Virus record (IMG/VR): IMGVR_UViG_3300023184_000027
Coordinates: 143,953-207,952 of that record
Length of the DNA stretch: 64,000 nt
Reading direction: 5' to 3' (one strand)
DNA from: a virus
The notes under the pieces: model-generated
The model's input: only the letters and a program-made list of their open reading frames with translations
What the model was told of the DNA's origin: nothing
Database searches by the model: none
Part shown: positions 37,201 to 45,812 of the stretch, piece by piece
Position numbering within the stretch: the first letter of the stretch is position 1
Layout: each line of letters begins with the position of its first letter
Position numbers and translations under genes: made by a program

Positions 37201-38723
37201 AAAATACCCGAACATTGAGTCTTACTTGTTATCTTTCCTTCGTTGTTTGGAGTGTAATAATAAATCCCATCACAATAAATCCCTGGTAATGCCGCAGAAT
37301 TTGTTTTGTCTGACAATGTGTCGTTAATTTCTATATATGGTGAAGGTGTATATCTATGTAAAAATATCTTACAATCTTCTTTTGTGGTTATTGTTGTTTT
37401 TTTGAAAAGTTTAATAACCACCGTAAAAACTAAAATCACTAAACCAACAATTGCTAATATTGTACCAATACCGGGGGCTACATTCATACCCAAAATACTT
37501 GCAACCGCAGTCTGACAACCACAAGCAGCCATAAGATGCCAACCAGCACCTATGTTAATTATGTCAACAACTAACACTCCAATTCCAAGAGCTGCCCCTG
37601 TTGCTGCGAAATTAGCCCCACTTTTCCAAGTCATAATTCCTGACATTCCTTTAATACTTAATATTTTACGCCAATCAGTTTCACTAGAATCATAACCATT
37701 TACTAATCCCGACCCTAATTTAATTAACGCGTGTAAAGAACCTATGATGGGATAATGTGACTTATTAGAATAACTATATAAAGTAAAAGTATTTTTACTT
37801 GAATCGTCGATAACATTATCATCATACCCAAGGTAATAACGATAACTCTCCGGATTAACTAAATCTGTTTGTGAAATAATTTCTTTAATTTTACCAATAT
37901 CGCTCATTTTTGGAATAACACAAGCCGATGATGTGTCGGTATCACTACTATAATATGACCTAGGTCCATCAGTTATTGTTGTTGTTTTTGTTTTAGAGAA
38001 AGCATTTTTTTTAACTGTTCTATAATATGTTGTCGAACCAAAAGCTCTATCAAGTTCCCCACCAACTTTATATACATTACGACCGTACCCATAATAATAG
38101 GGTAAAGCCGGATTACTAAAAAATGGTGAAGAATAAACCAATGTGTTAGTGGTCCAACCAGTTATGTTAGTAAAAGAATATAGTTTTGTTCTTAATTTAG
38201 GGGTATTGAATGAGTCGTAAGGTGAATAAACGTGCATTCCAACATCATATGAATAAACATCATCAGGACATCCATATTTTATATATACTGACGATGGTTC
38301 GTCTTTAACTTTATATTGTCCTAACCCAATATTAATTAATAATGTCTCTGAAGTATTAGTTTGGTCTGAATTTACAATAATATGGTATGTTATTTCACCT
38401 ATAACTCCGTCTTTCTTAAACACGTTCACATTCATTAAATCTGAATCTGCGGGAATATATAACCCATTTTTATTTGTCGAGACAGACGCTGGTGCCCCAT
38501 TAGGGTGTACAAAAGACACACATCCGTAATCAACATTATCGGATGGGCGAATCTCAATTGTTATTACACCATGATTTGTGTTATCATGACTTAATTTTAA
38601 AGGGATTATTTTGGTTGCGAATCGTAAATCTCTAGGAAAATCAGAACTCTTTATGAATTTTGGTGATGACGAATCATAATCGGATTCGGTAAAAATGTAT
38701 ATTGGTGATGTATTTTGTAACAT
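34254..38723 (-). CDS. Large fibre/adhesin with internal hydrophobic segment
   Basis: The 1489-residue protein is mostly beta-rich, with many Ser, Thr, Asn and Tyr and repeated small Cys motifs. A single Thr-Pro linker lies near residues 1270-1310 (DNA 34803-34898), followed by a C-terminal domain of about 180 residues. Unusually, residues about 375-440 are strongly hydrophobic. They run from AATGAALGIGVLVVDIINIG to IGTILAIVGLVILVFTVVIKLF and end in KKTTITTKEDC, which looks like two or three membrane helices. No N-terminal signal is seen. It lies 39 bases upstream of the next fibre gene. The fibre role is inferred from linkers and neighbours. Confidence 0.7.
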   Translation of the reverse strand: MLQNTSPIYIFTESDYDSSSPKFIKSSDFPRDLRFATKIIPLKLSHDNTNHGVITIEIRPSDNVDYGCVSFVHPNGAPASVSTNKNGLYIPADSDLMNVNVFKKDGVIGEITYHIIVNSDQTNTSETLLINIGLGQYKVKDEPSSVYIKYGCPDDVYSYDVGMHVYSPYDSFNTPKLRTKLYSFTNITGWTTNTLVYSSPFFSNPALPYYYGYGRNVYKVGGELDRAFGSTTYYRTVKKNAFSKTKTTTITDGPRSYYSSDTDTSSACVIPKMSDIGKIKEIISQTDLVNPESYRYYLGYDDNVIDDSSKNTFTLYSYSNKSHYPIIGSLHALIKLGSGLVNGYDSSETDWRKILSIKGMSGIMTWKSGANFAATGAALGIGVLVVDIINIGAGWHLMAACGCQTAVASILGMNVAPGIGTILAIVGLVILVFTVVIKLFKKTTITTKEDCKIFLHRYTPSPYIEINDTLSDKTNSAALPGIYCDGIYYYTPNNEGKITSKTQCSGIFYDYFQEGAKTITQSSQSSIMPDDPTLVTSWERLIILPYISGKPEPLCKNGINFTYFNTLLEQEIPDNSCDLEIFTSSKITIPAGQVFSCISQLDANNKAKALLDSSYEFAITHGNYSESIPDIYMGILDSKYTNISWVEFGTTKSPVVSESVRLFFDNRDTFGLTVGRNVYLDPSGCNKALKGFYTGAPYGGTIDGSPSRILPTQPIKTYQVESGKIIRINNETQTNSFYPSYISNWFLTDTSITSLTQTKLLMDDSRTFDPTTLESNDKCYQGLVKKTSSDYSSINDLLIFSGGSYVSAPEGFYLPLIDWINYTPFYYSKPDEIILNISENCDDKTSKGFYIVGVSKTTNANTPTHNEVSLSVDVKSGNKTKTYTATTSPTLSKTLIPYGTYFSSSDIISEITINSIITKSPLNNITYTIGSTYLCKNNNVIVIPCGEGFNQISNFGKGYYEMTTNIGTLTGITSLDFDSAELPDRFQIYWDNKLVCDSLFIGNKLFSDERQYYIDEIIKVKSLNRYIYENNGWRPHITPIINVSFDLRDIASDGDRFYGTSTPSPQIGVDKYYGINIADGNIRLKFNKTTSGVTTIRIVAISPIGGSNWSIDKLRCFTPPNIIPFKYRLKSDSTLSPDNRFGFVFNDTRDSISFSKCDEFKLLSPYTERTASLEIKSSTGGVPITLTIYKNDIFFSSVTSTTIENEWSKGGTLLSSLSNCENVTDYYTFNVDYTQPMTYVARVLISTKHITFYIDGKNLGVLNPVYNFIAQEIGVPTPTPTQTPTHTPTRTPKPTITPTLTPTPTKIPIILNADYVVFTYSFSQTSGQDLDTLTTLYVNGETTPYMESIPVGYCKQGSIRKSGKYGGPYLWWGGDNTSSTGLESVYVDIKKLKLNGSVTSIQLNCKADWYGQLKDGVVGIKMSVYSGGEMISNGNYGFKNTIEKGSLLCEYPFDSFDVYGKGCSNLSCVGLYTYNILTGEFSVDFNCLS

Positions 38724-38736
38724 ATGTATTTATTTA

Positions 38737-40779
38737 TTAATCTCTTATTAATCTTATTGATAACCCAGCCTTTTTATTCCAACCATCATTACTCGATACT
38801 TGTCTAACAGTAAGGGATGGTGAATCATAACTTATTTCAATTATACCGCCATGAGGACCAAAAGGTCCGACATCACTACCGTTTGATGACCACCAATAAC
38901 CTATCCGATTTAAGTTGGTGAATGCGTTCTGACCATAGTTAAAACCTTTATAAGTCCACGCAACATTTCTGAAACCACCTGGTAAAGCCGTGAAACCAGT
39001 ATCATTAGTAGCACCTGAATTAGGTGATAACCAGTGAGTTGTTCCTGTTTCTTTTAGTTTACCACCGGCGGTTCCACCTAAAGCATTTTTTAACATAGAC
39101 CAGTCGTAGTCTGTGGGTATTTTCCAACCTGTTGGTGCTAACCCTCTTTTGTCGTTCACAGCGTACCAATTATATAAATATCCGTATGTATTACGATTGG
39201 ACGGGTCATTGTTATAATAACAATAAGCACCTGTAGTTAATTTTGCCCAATCTGTTGCACTCGTTACAAGTGGGATTGGGTCTCCATTAATATAATGGTC
39301 AACCTCTAAATTTTTAGAAGACCAAATTTTGTTGTAATTTGTTCCTTTAATAATTGTAGTATCTGGAATACCGCTTGATTCTGAACCATTACATTCAAGA
39401 ATATTAGAACTACAATATGATTTATCTATAATCAAACCGTTGAGTACTTCATATATAACAGAATACTGTGAATAATTACCATTAATTATTTGTGAATAAT
39501 AACCATTTGGGGATATAGGTGGTGATAATTTTGTTTTAGTTTTTATGGTTGAATAATAATAGTCATAACCACCATTACAAATCAGTCCACTCGTGGATTT
39601 TTCAAATAGTGTCTCGGTGGATACTGTAAATGAAATGGTTTGCAAACCTTCGGATATATATTTTAATTGATAAACATCATCAAAATTATTAGAGTTTTTT
39701 GCAACCCTTAATATCTCAATATTGTAATTTCCAGTAATATTGTTAAATGATTTGATTTTTTCACCGTTTTTATATAAATAAAAAGAATAACTCATGGTTG
39801 AAACTGATGGTTCACACTTAAGACTTATAATTTTTGTACCAAGCCACCTGTCACATCCGATACTACTACTATAATTGGAGACATATACTTCTTTAAAAGT
39901 TCCGCCGCCAGATGATACCATTGTGGATGTACTGAACTCCCAACCAACTCGGATTGCCTTGTCTGGCGGTAAAAATATCATTATTGATTGTAATTTTGGG
40001 CTACCATACCAAAATGAATTAACTGTGAGACCATTATTAATATACAGATTATCCCTATTATCAAAATACACTGTTTTTTGTTCGTCGCACGATGAACATA
40101 ATTTATCCTTGTCAATATTAAAACAAAACTCAGAAGTTTGATATGAACAATCCTTATAAAATAACGCATACAAAGTTGTTCCATCCTTTATCTGAGCATT
40201 AATTGACTCATCGCTTTCACTTCCCCGACGACCTGGTTCATTTACTCTCCATTTTTCATTTGTCCACCCATAAAACGACGAACCAAATGCGGGTATAGCA
40301 GTTATGTTAACCTTAGTATTTTCTTTACTAATTTTAGTTATTGTGGTTGCGGTAATTGTTCCATCGGTAACTAAACCGGAAGAACAAGGAGTTTGGGGTG
40401 AAGCAACGAAAACCGTTGTGGCGGTATATGGATTAACCTGAGTTATAACAATTCCAACATCGCACGGAATTTCAACAGGTGCGGATATAGATGTAGTAGG
40501 ACAAACCTTATCAAATAATGCATACAAAGTAACACCATCGTATATTTGTAACCTAAATGATTTATCCTGTTCCGCACCACGAATACCTGAATACCCACCT
40601 CTCCATTGTTCAGGTGTCCACCCATTAAAGTTTGAACCATTTTTAGTTATTGCCGTTATCTGAACCCTTTGACCCTGTTTACCTGATATATATATTGTGG
40701 TACCAGTATTTCCTTGGGCAGCAATTTCACCATAAGCACAAGAAGATTGGAATAAAGCTTTGAGAACCATTGTTGCCAT
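38737..40779 (-). CDS. Fibre/adhesin with InlB-like repeats and Fibrobacter-type domain
   Basis: The 680-residue protein opens with two copies of a module of about 100 residues ending in FNGWTPEQWRGG or FYGWTNEKWRVN, then SFRLQIYDGVTLYALF or SINAQIKDGTTLYALF. These resemble divergent InlB B-repeats. Middle beta domains follow. The C-terminal 160 residues are a Fib_succ_major domain: YLYNWYAVNDKRGLAPTGWK, IPTDYDWSMLKNALGGTAGG, YWWSSNGSD and LSIRLIRD. The domain is typical of Bacteroidota and Fibrobacterota surface proteins and here probably binds a receptor. A promoter-like element lies at 40812-40832. Confidence 0.8.
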   Translation of the reverse strand: MATMVLKALFQSSCAYGEIAAQGNTGTTIYISGKQGQRVQITAITKNGSNFNGWTPEQWRGGYSGIRGAEQDKSFRLQIYDGVTLYALFDKVCPTTSISAPVEIPCDVGIVITQVNPYTATTVFVASPQTPCSSGLVTDGTITATTITKISKENTKVNITAIPAFGSSFYGWTNEKWRVNEPGRRGSESDESINAQIKDGTTLYALFYKDCSYQTSEFCFNIDKDKLCSSCDEQKTVYFDNRDNLYINNGLTVNSFWYGSPKLQSIMIFLPPDKAIRVGWEFSTSTMVSSGGGTFKEVYVSNYSSSIGCDRWLGTKIISLKCEPSVSTMSYSFYLYKNGEKIKSFNNITGNYNIEILRVAKNSNNFDDVYQLKYISEGLQTISFTVSTETLFEKSTSGLICNGGYDYYYSTIKTKTKLSPPISPNGYYSQIINGNYSQYSVIYEVLNGLIIDKSYCSSNILECNGSESSGIPDTTIIKGTNYNKIWSSKNLEVDHYINGDPIPLVTSATDWAKLTTGAYCYYNNDPSNRNTYGYLYNWYAVNDKRGLAPTGWKIPTDYDWSMLKNALGGTAGGKLKETGTTHWLSPNSGATNDTGFTALPGGFRNVAWTYKGFNYGQNAFTNLNRIGYWWSSNGSDVGPFGPHGGIIEISYDSPSLTVRQVSSNDGWNKKAGLSIRLIRD

Positions 40780-40811
40780 TTGTAATCTTTTTATTAATTT
40801 TTATTGTTAAT

Positions 40812-40832
40812 CTTATCTTATTATATATATCC
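40812..40832 (-). promoter_or_regulatory. Possible promoter variant before InlB-like fibre gene
   Basis: The minus strand reads GGATATATATAATAAGATAA and resembles GATATTTATAAGAATAAC with TATAT in place of TTTAT. It is a weaker match than the others. Confidence 0.3.
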
Positions 40833-40850
40833 ATAAATTACACATATTCT

Positions 40851-41969
40851 TTAACATTGTACCGCAATATGAGTTCTAGTAAAAAGATAAGAATCTAAAA
40901 CACTATTATCTGTTGCGTCTTTAATATCAAGACGTATATTACTTGTATATGTGTTAGTTCCCGTTCCCATATATCTAAATGCCGCAATTCCAAAATTATA
41001 TTTTTTACTATTTCCAGCAGATATTGAATTATTTGAAAGATTACTAAACACTTTAGTAACTCCTGTCCCACCAGGAAGGGTGGTAGTATATGCTGCTCCT
41101 CCCGTAAATATAGATGTAATATCCACTTTTATATTTATTGACGTATTAACCGTAACGGTAACACTATTCCAACATTCCGGGAAATTTTCAAAATCGTTAA
41201 CAACTGTTAAAGATGTTAAAAGATGTGTTGGTGTAGGTGTTTTTGTCGGTGTAGGTGTTTTTGTAGGAGTTAATGACTGTGTGGGGGTTATTGTTGGGGT
41301 TAATGTTGGAGTATTTGTTGGGGTTTCCATCGGAGACGCCCCTGGCGTTCCAGTAACAGTTGATGTTACAGTCGTTGTTGGTGTTTGAGTTGGAGTTGTC
41401 GTTGGTGTTTGAGTTAATGTCATCGTAGGTGTTATTGTTGGTGTAGATGTGTTAGTGATTGTTGGTGTTTGAGTATTTGTTGGTGTTGGAGATATTTCGA
41501 TTGTTTGACAACTATTATTAACACAAACATCTGTAATTGAAATGTTCACATTTTCATCCGCAAATGGCAATCTACCACAAACATAAAATGTTGTTGATTG
41601 AGGGATTATACCAGTAAACATAGTTCCATTACATTGAGTATATCCAAAATTTAAATTACCTATCCCAACATTAATAAACGCAATACAATTACATGAAATG
41701 TTTGTTGGAGTTATTGTTGGTGTTTGTGTTAATGTTGGTGTTGGTGTAGGGGTAAAACAATTAATATAATTCATTGTTTCACATCCTTTACTATCAGTTA
41801 TAACTACTAATAATTGGTTAACTCCATTTAGTTGTGTTGGAGGTGTTATTGTTATAGGTGCTGAAGTCACACCACTAATTACAAAATAACAATAAGTGTA
41901 TGTCATATCACATACTGTGATAATAAAGGGTGGATGCCCCACTAAACTAGTGATTTCTATTGACTGCAT
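40851..41969 (-). CDS. Thr-Pro-rich fibre protein with SprB-like repeat
   Basis: The protein has 372 residues. Residues 1-70 resemble one SprB-type repeat (hydrophobic strand, GHPPF, TVCD, then a strand and ITDSKGCE). SprB is the gliding adhesin of flavobacteria. A short linker, a Cys-rich beta module, and then about 90 residues of Thr-Pro repeats (DNA 41222-41484) follow. The C-terminal 110 residues form a beta domain with TVTVNTSINIKVDITSIF. It is a probable accessory fibre. The start lies four bases after an ATATTTATC element, so the message may be leaderless. Confidence 0.7.
   Translation of the reverse strand: MQSIEITSLVGHPPFIITVCDMTYTYCYFVISGVTSAPITITPPTQLNGVNQLLVVITDSKGCETMNYINCFTPTPTPTLTQTPTITPTNISCNCIAFINVGIGNLNFGYTQCNGTMFTGIIPQSTTFYVCGRLPFADENVNISITDVCVNNSCQTIEISPTPTNTQTPTITNTSTPTITPTMTLTQTPTTTPTQTPTTTVTSTVTGTPGASPMETPTNTPTLTPTITPTQSLTPTKTPTPTKTPTPTHLLTSLTVVNDFENFPECWNSVTVTVNTSINIKVDITSIFTGGAAYTTTLPGGTGVTKVFSNLSNNSISAGNSKKYNFGIAAFRYMGTGTNTYTSNIRLDIKDATDNSVLDSYLFTRTHIAVQC
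41222..41755 (-). repeat. Thr-Pro linkers in fibre 40851-41969
   Basis: Tracts at about 41222-41484 and 41702-41755 encode T-P-T repeats with more Ile, Val and Ser interruptions than in the other fibres. Confidence 0.85.
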
Positions 41970-41972
41970 ATT

Positions 41973-41981
41973 GATAAATAT
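41973..41981 (-). promoter_or_regulatory. Candidate promoter of fibre operon
   Basis: The minus strand reads ATATTTATC just before the ATG at 41969, with the same close spacing as at 8681-8690. Confidence 0.35.
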
Positions 41982-42042
41982 AATTACAACTCATTTTAAT
42001 TAAATTGTTTTTCTTGACAAACATATTCGTTTTATTATTTTT

Positions 42043-44793
42043 ATGTCTATGAAAAAAGTTTTAATTATAACACCCCATTTAAGTACAGGTGGTGCACCTC
42101 AAGTCACCCTTAATAAAATAAAGTTATTAAAAGACGATTACATTATTAAATGTGTCGAATATTCTTTGGTTGCTTGGAACTATGTAGTCCAACGAAATCA
42201 AATTGAAAATATGTTATTAGATAATTTCCACCCATTAGGAGATAATAAATCTGAACTTATTAATATTTTAAAAGATTTTAATCCTGATGTTGTTAGTATG
42301 GAAGAATTTCCTGAATTCTTTATGGATGATGAAATAACAAAAGAAATATATAAGGAAGACCGTAGATACACTATTTTTGAAACTACCCACGATTCTAGCT
42401 TTCCTGTAACATCAAAGAGATACTTTCCAGATAAGTTTATATTTGTAAGCGCGTTTAACGCGTTCAGATATTCTATCTTTGATATTCCATATGAAATAAT
42501 TGAATATCCTGTGGATGTTAAAATAAAAAATCAAAAAGAGAATCAGGAGAAATTAGATTTAAGTTCTGATTGGAAACATGTTGTTAATGTTGGTTTATTC
42601 ACCTCAAGAAAAAATCAAAAATATCTTTTTGAGATTGCCGAATACTTAAAGAATTATAAAATTAAATTTCATTTTATTGGGAATCAAGCGGACAACTTTA
42701 AAGATTATTGGGAACCTTTAATAACTAACAAACCTAAAAACGCCATTATTTGGGGTGAGAGAAATGATGTGGATAGTTTTATTCAAGCATCCGATGTATT
42801 TTTCTTTTCATCAAAAGGTGACCGAAATAATAAGGAGTTAAACCCTATCGCAATTAAAGAAGCTTTAGAGTATAGAATACCTATGATGATGTATAATTTG
42901 GAAGTTTATTGTGATAAGTATAGTAACGAAGAATTTATAACATTTTTAACAGGTGATTTAAAAATAGATTCGGAAAATTTATTAAATATTTTGGGTGTTG
43001 AGATTGATAAAGAATTAACATCTCATATTAATGATGATGAAGTCATTATCATTAGTACTTATCCCGACACTATTAAACGCAAAAATCTAACGATTGAATG
43101 TATAGAAAGTTTTAAAAAATTAGGTAGAAAAATTATATTAGTTTCTCATTATCCGGTACCAAATGAGATACAAGAAATGGCAGACTATTATATTTTTGAT
43201 TCAAATAATTTATTGATTCCTCATTCATATTACACCCATTTTTATCATAATACGGACCAATATAATGCTCAAATAAATATCAATGGGTTGTCAAAATCAA
43301 ATCAATCATTAGCTGCTCATATTAATTTTATGAATGGTGCAAAATTCGCTAAAGTTATTGGAGCGACAAAATTTATGATAATAACTTATGATGTTACCTT
43401 AAACGAATTAGACATTCCTTTAATTGAAGAATATTTTAATAAATTAACAAATTGGAATTGTTGTTTATCTTACATGGATAATGGTGTTGAAACAACCTCT
43501 ATGGTGTTTAAAACTAGTTATTTTCTAAATACTTTTTTAGATATTAATGATGAAGAAACATTTAATAATCATTGTTCTGAATTAAAGTGTCATAATTTTT
43601 TAGAAAATTACTATATGAAAATTTTAGAAGGTAAAGAAAACCTTTGGATTGAACATAATAATAAAAAAACAATTTTACCAAATTCAGGTTTGGGGGTATC
43701 ATCTAATTCTGAATATTATTCAATTTTACCTGTTAATGACACCAAAAATAGGTGGGTGTTTTATTTTTACACATATAATATTGACAATCGCAGATTGGAA
43801 TTATCAATTAATAAATCGGGTAAAAACATCTTTAACGATTCAATCATTATCTCTGAACATACATTAATTGCTGGTTCAAATAGGGCAAAGTATTTTAAGT
43901 ACATTGATTATAATGGAAACCCTATGGAGATTACCATTTCATTTTATGATGAAGATAATTTACATAAAACAGAAACTTATGAATTAAACAATACAACAAT
44001 TCACCAATATTATGACAATGGGTTCTTTAATGAAATAAATAAAACAGACAATTTACTTTTAACATCTAAAATTGAATCACCAACCTATAAAATTAAAGTT
44101 TTACATTTACAAACAACGATAGATGATAGTCGAGAACATTTATCCAGAGAATCTATTCAAAAATTAAGCGATTATGGATTTAATTATATTTTACATAAAA
44201 ATGTTCCTTACACATCATTACCACCATCACACAATTGTTTAAGACCTCATAATGTAAGATTAAAGAAGTATGATGATAGTAATGACCCCGAGTTTGGAAA
44301 TGCCTTAACACCATCTCATTATGGGTGTTTTGAATCCTTTAAATTAGGGATTATGTCTGAGTTTGATAATGATTTAGATTTTTTAATTGTTTGTGAAGGT
44401 GATTGTATTATTGAGACAACTATTGAAGAATTTATTAATAAAGTTAATCAATCATGTGAGATTATTAATAATGAAGATATTTCTTATTTTTCGTTTGGAG
44501 ATACTAAAACATTAGATTTCGGGTGGCATCAATCTAATGTTGTTAAAGAAATTCCTAACCAAGATTTATTATTCATCACAGATAAAATAATTGGGTTACA
44601 ATGTATAATGTTTCCTATAAAAACTAAAGAATATCTCATCAACCAATTCAGAAATGAAAAATGGGATTGTATGGACACTTTTTTTAATATTATTTTCTCA
44701 AATAAAAATATGGGAATTTTAAAAAATAGAATAACAACTCAAGCGGACGGATATTCTTTAATAGATAAAGAATTAAAAACATTTATAAAATAA
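42043..44793 (+). CDS. Three-domain glycosyltransferase
   Basis: The 916-residue protein joins three units. Residues 1-320 are GT-B: VLIITPHLSTGGAPQVTLNK, VNVGLFTSRKNQKYLFEIAEYL, FHFIGNQADNF, and SDVFFFSSKGDRNNKELNPIAI close to a GT4 donor site. Residues 330-670 carry a GT-A-like domain (VIIISTYPDTIKRKNLTIECI, LVSHYPVPNEIQ) plus a small beta module, related to the next gene. Residues 690-916 look like GT25 (KVLHLQTTIDDSREHL, LTPSHYGCFESFKLGIM, LIVCEGDCII). Such a chain could build an oligosaccharide stepwise. ATG at 42049 is an alternative start. It opens the plus-strand sugar operon and overlaps the next start as TAATG. Confidence 0.8.
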   Translation: MSMKKVLIITPHLSTGGAPQVTLNKIKLLKDDYIIKCVEYSLVAWNYVVQRNQIENMLLDNFHPLGDNKSELINILKDFNPDVVSMEEFPEFFMDDEITKEIYKEDRRYTIFETTHDSSFPVTSKRYFPDKFIFVSAFNAFRYSIFDIPYEIIEYPVDVKIKNQKENQEKLDLSSDWKHVVNVGLFTSRKNQKYLFEIAEYLKNYKIKFHFIGNQADNFKDYWEPLITNKPKNAIIWGERNDVDSFIQASDVFFFSSKGDRNNKELNPIAIKEALEYRIPMMMYNLEVYCDKYSNEEFITFLTGDLKIDSENLLNILGVEIDKELTSHINDDEVIIISTYPDTIKRKNLTIECIESFKKLGRKIILVSHYPVPNEIQEMADYYIFDSNNLLIPHSYYTHFYHNTDQYNAQININGLSKSNQSLAAHINFMNGAKFAKVIGATKFMIITYDVTLNELDIPLIEEYFNKLTNWNCCLSYMDNGVETTSMVFKTSYFLNTFLDINDEETFNNHCSELKCHNFLENYYMKILEGKENLWIEHNNKKTILPNSGLGVSSNSEYYSILPVNDTKNRWVFYFYTYNIDNRRLELSINKSGKNIFNDSIIISEHTLIAGSNRAKYFKYIDYNGNPMEITISFYDEDNLHKTETYELNNTTIHQYYDNGFFNEINKTDNLLLTSKIESPTYKIKVLHLQTTIDDSREHLSRESIQKLSDYGFNYILHKNVPYTSLPPSHNCLRPHNVRLKKYDDSNDPEFGNALTPSHYGCFESFKLGIMSEFDNDLDFLIVCEGDCIIETTIEEFINKVNQSCEIINNEDISYFSFGDTKTLDFGWHQSNVVKEIPNQDLLFITDKIIGLQCIMFPIKTKEYLINQFRNEKWDCMDTFFNIIFSNKNMGILKNRITTQADGYSLIDKELKTFIK

Positions 44794-45806
44794 TGAAAAA
44801 ATTATTTGTAATTGGGGCATACCCCAACACTAAAAAAAAGGAAGAAATTTTAAAACAAGAAATTTTATCATTAAAACATTTAGATTACGATATTATGATT
44901 GTTAGTCATTACCCGGTTTCCGAAGAAATCCAATCAATGGTTAATTTTTATTTTTACGATAAAAATCAAAAACTAACACCTCAACAAAACACAAACGGGG
45001 ACATGTTATCACCATATTTTTGGGCTGCTCAAGAATCCTTTTATGTTAAAGTATTTAATCAAAGACATGGATTACCAATTTGTCAAAACATGTATAATTC
45101 TTTTAAATTTTCCGAAATACAAAAATACGATTTTGTATTTTTTTTAGAAAACGATAATATTTTTAGTAAAGAAGATACCTTAAAGTTTGATGAGCTACTG
45201 GAAAATATGATATCAAACAATAAAAAATGTATTTTTTTCAAAACACCTATTCACACACAGGGGGATTTTAGATTTAGAGAAGGTGTAAACGCCTTTTATG
45301 AAACACAATTATTTGGTGTGACACCTCAATATTTTAATGAAATTTTCAAATTACCAATTAATGAAAAAGAATGGTTTGAATTTGGGATGGGATACACATT
45401 AGAAGAGTCTTTCTATTTAAAATTAAACATATATGAAGATAACTTTTTAATTATACCAGACTACTCTTTTAACTTTTTTAAAGAAAGTGAAATTAATCTT
45501 ATTAGGTCAGAATCATTTATATTAGAAGTTTTATATAACGAAAGTAATCCTTCTTCACCAATATTATATTGTGAGAATAATACCAAAAATAATGAAATAA
45601 AAAAAATATCTATAGAAATTAATAATATTGTAGAAAATAATGAAATACGCCCTTCACAATGGTTTTATAAAAAATTATCTTTAGACGGTAATGAATTAAC
45701 TATCACTGTTTTTGATGAAGATGGTAGCATTGATTTCATTAAAAAAGTTCATTTAATAGATGATAATTTAGAACAAATAAAAGAAAAAGGAATAATAATT
45801 TTTTAA
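44793..45806 (+). CDS. Glycosyltransferase-like protein, full copy of duplicated gene
   Basis: The 337-residue protein is related to the middle domain of the previous gene (LFVIGAYPNTKKKEEIL, MIVSHYPVSEEIQSMVNFYF). It contains FVFFLENDNIFSKED, an acidic GT-A-like site, and HTQGDFRFREGV. The C-terminal 80 residues form a small beta module ending in LTITVFDEDGSIDF, also seen in neighbouring transferases. Residues from about 106 onward are duplicated at 48481-49200 with high identity. Its donor and acceptor are unknown. Confidence 0.65.
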   Translation: MKKLFVIGAYPNTKKKEEILKQEILSLKHLDYDIMIVSHYPVSEEIQSMVNFYFYDKNQKLTPQQNTNGDMLSPYFWAAQESFYVKVFNQRHGLPICQNMYNSFKFSEIQKYDFVFFLENDNIFSKEDTLKFDELLENMISNNKKCIFFKTPIHTQGDFRFREGVNAFYETQLFGVTPQYFNEIFKLPINEKEWFEFGMGYTLEESFYLKLNIYEDNFLIIPDYSFNFFKESEINLIRSESFILEVLYNESNPSSPILYCENNTKNNEIKKISIEINNIVENNEIRPSQWFYKKLSLDGNELTITVFDEDGSIDFIKKVHLIDDNLEQIKEKGIIIF

Positions 45807-45812
45807 TTAATT

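Noticed and set aside
30684-40779. A diversity-generating retroelement acting on the lectin-like tips
   Set aside because: No reverse transcriptase, accessory gene or template repeat was seen in the window; kept only as a check for the rest of the genome.
42014-42042. TTGACA with TATTAT before the plus-strand sugar operon, like a sigma-70 promoter
   Set aside because: The spacing is only 13 bases and transcription would start inside the start codon region.
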